Shown here: positions 31,614 through 33,687 of the stretch, in pieces
Layout of the letters: the number at the start of each line of letters is the position of its first letter
Numbering within the stretch: position 1 is the first letter of the stretch
From: Anaerolineae bacterium
GTDB taxonomy: Bacteria; Chloroflexota; Anaerolineae; Aggregatilineales; Aggregatilineaceae
DNA length: 33,687 bases
Assembly (NCBI GenBank): GCA_016930015.1
Contig: JAFGHR010000069.1
Location: 1 to 33,687, forward strand
Reading direction: 5' to 3'
The notes under the pieces: model-generated
What the model saw: only the letters and a program-made list of their open reading frames with translations
Database searches by the model: none
Told to the model about the DNA's origin: nothing
Position numbers and translations under genes: made by a program

Positions 31614-32818
31614 ACGTACTGCACGTGATCCCCTATTATGCCCCGGCCTGGGCCTACGGCGGCGCGGTGCGAGCCGCGACCGATCTGACTCGCGCGCTGG
31701 CGGCGGCAGGTCACAACGTGATCGTGCTGACGACCGACACGCGCAGCCCGGCAGCGCGGATCACGACGCTCGACGAGGTGATCGACGGCGTGCGCGTGAT
31801 CCGGGTGCGCAATCGATCTAACTGGCTGCGCGGCAAAATGAACCTGTCCACGCCCACCGCGATCCGGCGCACCGCCCGCCGCCTGATTACGGATCAGGCG
31901 ATCGACGTGATCCACTGCCACGAGGTGCGCACCGTCGAAAATTGGCGCGTGGCACCGGTCGCCAACGCGTTACAGGTGCCGGTCGTGGTGTCGCCGCATG
32001 GCACGCTGCCCTATGGCACCGGTCGCCAGGGCGTCAAACGCGGGTGGGATCGCCTGTTGGGCGCGCGCCTGCTGCCGCGCTTCGAGCGTGTGATCGCGCT
32101 CACCGGAAACGAGGCCGACGAAGCGCGCGCCGTGTGGAAAGCGTGCGGGCTGCCGCTCAACGCGGATCGTATCAGCATTGTGCCCAATGGCGTCCGCATC
32201 GAGGATTTCGCCGACCTGCCGCCGGGTGAGCCGTTCCGCGAGCAGTGGAATCTGGGCAGCGGGCCGGTGGTCCTGTTTTTGGGACGGCTGCACGAGCGTA
32301 AAGGGCTGCAATTCCTGATCCCGGCCTTTGCGGAAGCTGTACAGGCGGCACCGCAGGCCCGGCTGTTGATCGTGGGACCGGACGAGGGTATGTTAGCCGT
32401 GCTGCGTGCCCTGGTGGACGCGCACGGGCTGGCCGATCACGTGATCTTCACCGGGATGCTGACCGGCGATGATAAGCTGGCGGCGCTGGCGGCGGCGGAC
32501 CTGTTCGCGCTGCCCGCCGTGGGCGAAGGTTTCTCGATGGCCGTGCTCGAAGCGATGGCGTGCGGCCTGCCGGTGCTGCTGACACCGGGCTGCAATTTCC
32601 CCGAAGTCGTGGATGCCGGGGCCGGGCTGGTGGTCCCGCGTGAAATCGACGCGCTGGCGCACGCGCTGCGCGACGTATTGACCGGTGACGAGCGCCGCGC
32701 TAGTATGGGGCGTCGTGCGCGTGACCTGGTGCAGGCCCGGTTTACGTGGCCGCAGGTCGTGGCGCAGTTGGACGACGTTTACCGGTCGGTGTGCGAACAC
32801 CGGCAGCATAACGGGTAA
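31610..32818 (+). CDS. GT4 family glycosyltransferase
   Basis: A 402-residue GT-B enzyme. The N-terminus MNVLHVIPYYAPAWAYGGAVRAATDLTRAL has the glycine-rich acceptor loop; VIHCHEVRTVENW and VVVSPHGTLPYGTGRQGVKR follow, then SIVPNGVRIEDF and VVLFLGRLHERKGLQFLIPAF at the donor domain. The motif E-x7-E is intact (Glu306, Glu314) in VGEGFSMAVLEAMACGLPVLL. The overall type resembles WbdA/PimB-like mannosyl- or glucosyltransferases, but the sugar cannot be assigned. The GTG start overlaps the preceding TGA (GTGA), and the flippase gene starts 3 nt after its stop, so the three genes form one tight unit. Confidence 0.9.
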   Translation: MNVLHVIPYYAPAWAYGGAVRAATDLTRALAAAGHNVIVLTTDTRSPAARITTLDEVIDGVRVIRVRNRSNWLRGKMNLSTPTAIRRTARRLITDQAIDVIHCHEVRTVENWRVAPVANALQVPVVVSPHGTLPYGTGRQGVKRGWDRLLGARLLPRFERVIALTGNEADEARAVWKACGLPLNADRISIVPNGVRIEDFADLPPGEPFREQWNLGSGPVVLFLGRLHERKGLQFLIPAFAEAVQAAPQARLLIVGPDEGMLAVLRALVDAHGLADHVIFTGMLTGDDKLAALAAADLFALPAVGEGFSMAVLEAMACGLPVLLTPGCNFPEVVDAGAGLVVPREIDALAHALRDVLTGDERRASMGRRARDLVQARFTWPQVVAQLDDVYRSVCEHRQHNG

Positions 32819-32821
32819 GGC

Positions 32822-33687
32822 ATGGATATCAACGCAGGGGTATCTTCTGCGGGTAACATAACAACGCCCGCCGATACTGCCGAAGGCTTTAGCTCCGGGG
32901 CGGCCAAACGCGCCGCACGTAACGCGACCGCGCTGGCGCTGTCGAACATTGCCTCTAAGGGGCTGATGTTCGTCTGGCAGTTGATCCTGGCGCGCTGGCT
33001 GGGTTCCGGCGACTACGGCGTCTACGGCACGGTCGGGGCGCTGCTGGCCGTTGGCGCAGCGATTCCCGAATTCGGCATGGGGTTGATGGTGATCCGTGAC
33101 GTGGCCCCTCGCCGCCAGGACGCCGGGCGCTATTTGGCCGCGACACTGACCATGCAGCCGTTATTTGCAGTCGCGGGTTACGGCGTGCTGATGCTGGCCG
33201 CGCTGCTGCTGGGTTATGATGCCAAAATACGCACGTTGTTAGCGTTCGCGGCGGTGAACCTGCTGGTCGATGCGCTGGGTAACATGTGCCATAACCAGCT
33301 TTTGGCGATTGAGCGCATGGTGATCCCCGCTATCATCGCCACCGGGCACATCCTGGTCTTGACCATGCTGGCCGGGATCGCGCTGGCGCTGGATGCCGGG
33401 CTGTGGGGCCTGTACGCGGCCACGTTGATCGCGGGACTGCTGCGCACGGCAGTGTATTGGGTCGTGCTGCTGTGTACCGGCACGCGGCCTGAATTTCCGC
33501 TGGATCGAGTTGTGGCGCGGAGCCTGTTGATCAACGGGGCGCCGCTGGCGCTCACCTCGTTTCTGGCGCTGGCGTACACGCATACTGACAAGCTGATCAC
33601 GACTGCCGTGCTCGGCACCGAGGGCACCGGCCAGCTCACGGCGGGGTTTGTGATCGTCTTCGGCGTGATCGAACTGCTGAGCACGAC
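32822..33687 (+). CDS. Wzx-type oligosaccharide flippase (3' end beyond window)
   Basis: The frame from the ATG at 32822 stays open for 288 codons to the right edge, so the gene is cut; full-length flippases have about 400-500 residues. After about 35 polar residues come alternating hydrophobic helices. The first, NATALALSNIASKGLMFVWQ, is followed by LARWLGSGDYGVYGTVGALLAV and PEFGMGLMVIRDVA, matching the N-terminal signature of polysaccharide biosynthesis proteins of the MOP superfamily (Wzx/RfbX). GAPLALTSFLALAYTHTDKLI corresponds to the later conserved helix with a polar DK. Wzx proteins flip polyprenyl-linked oligosaccharides across the membrane. It lies 3 nt after the GT4 gene, and TAAGG overlaps the GT stop. 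Confidence 0.88.
   Translation, partial: MDINAGVSSAGNITTPADTAEGFSSGAAKRAARNATALALSNIASKGLMFVWQLILARWLGSGDYGVYGTVGALLAVGAAIPEFGMGLMVIRDVAPRRQDAGRYLAATLTMQPLFAVAGYGVLMLAALLLGYDAKIRTLLAFAAVNLLVDALGNMCHNQLLAIERMVIPAIIATGHILVLTMLAGIALALDAGLWGLYAATLIAGLLRTAVYWVVLLCTGTRPEFPLDRVVARSLLINGAPLALTSFLALAYTHTDKLITTAVLGTEGTGQLTAGFVIVFGVIELLST

Noticed and set aside
1..33687. CRISPR arrays, insertion sequences, tRNA genes or phage genes
   Set aside because: No direct-repeat arrays, transposase motifs, tRNA-like cloverleaf sequences or phage structural genes were recognised on either strand.

Overview
The window looks like chromosomal DNA of a GC-rich bacterium, most plausibly a Chloroflexota (Anaerolineae-like) lineage. 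This is inferred from the mix of a bacterial cyclic-2,3-diphosphoglycerate synthase homologue, a fabG/Asp23/nusB/tatC neighbourhood, many GT4 glycosyltransferases, lipoproteins with proline/threonine-rich linkers and frequent TTG/GTG starts. No rRNA, tRNA, insertion sequence, phage gene or CRISPR array was seen. Coding density is very high: the longest gene-free stretches are 10919-11176 (258 bp) and 25707-25940 (234 bp), so no gap exceeds 300 bases.

Region 1 (1-10918, all + strand) is mostly housekeeping: the 3' half of a xylulokinase gene, tex, a SAM methyltransferase, a MaoC-type hydratase, a FabG-type reductase, an Asp23/Gls24 protein, nusB, tatC, a cyclic-2,3-diphosphoglycerate synthase homologue ending in a clear terminator, then a membrane-anchored alpha/beta hydrolase, a plant-type asparaginase/isoaspartyl peptidase and a lipoprotein with an internal duplication.

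Region 2 (11177-25706, all - strand) is a surface-glycan locus. Transcription runs leftward from a good promoter at 25759-25787: nucleotide-sugar 6-dehydrogenase (UDP-GlcNAc/ManNAc type), six GT4 glycosyltransferases in tandem (five close or overlapping junctions), an SGNH hydrolase, a CgeB-like glycosyltransferase, an O-carbamoyltransferase and a large GT-C-like membrane protein, ending at a terminator near 10963-11005. The dehydrogenase would supply a uronic-acid type sugar, the GTs build the chain, and the SGNH and carbamoyl enzymes probably decorate it. A second promoter with a perfect -10 box precedes the first GT.

Region 3 (25941-27533, +) holds a YchF/OLA1-family P-loop NTPase and a small dual-specificity-type phosphatase. 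Region 4 (27560-30257, -) is a three-gene cluster: small lipoprotein, a lipoprotein that fuses a DsbA-like thioredoxin domain to a cyclophilin domain, and a membrane-anchored alpha/beta hydrolase. Region 5 (30363 to the right edge, +) starts a second glycan module: a GT39-like membrane glycosyltransferase, a GT4 enzyme and a Wzx-type flippase cut by the window edge.

The points most worth a second look are the DsbA-cyclophilin fusion with altered PPIase residues, the bacterial cDPG synthase homologue beside tatC, the carbamoylated-glycan locus with its RNA hairpins (at 14843-14881 and 24383-24402), and the promoter/operator-like DNA between the convergent units at 11035-11152. All functional assignments come from motif reading by eye; no database search was run.
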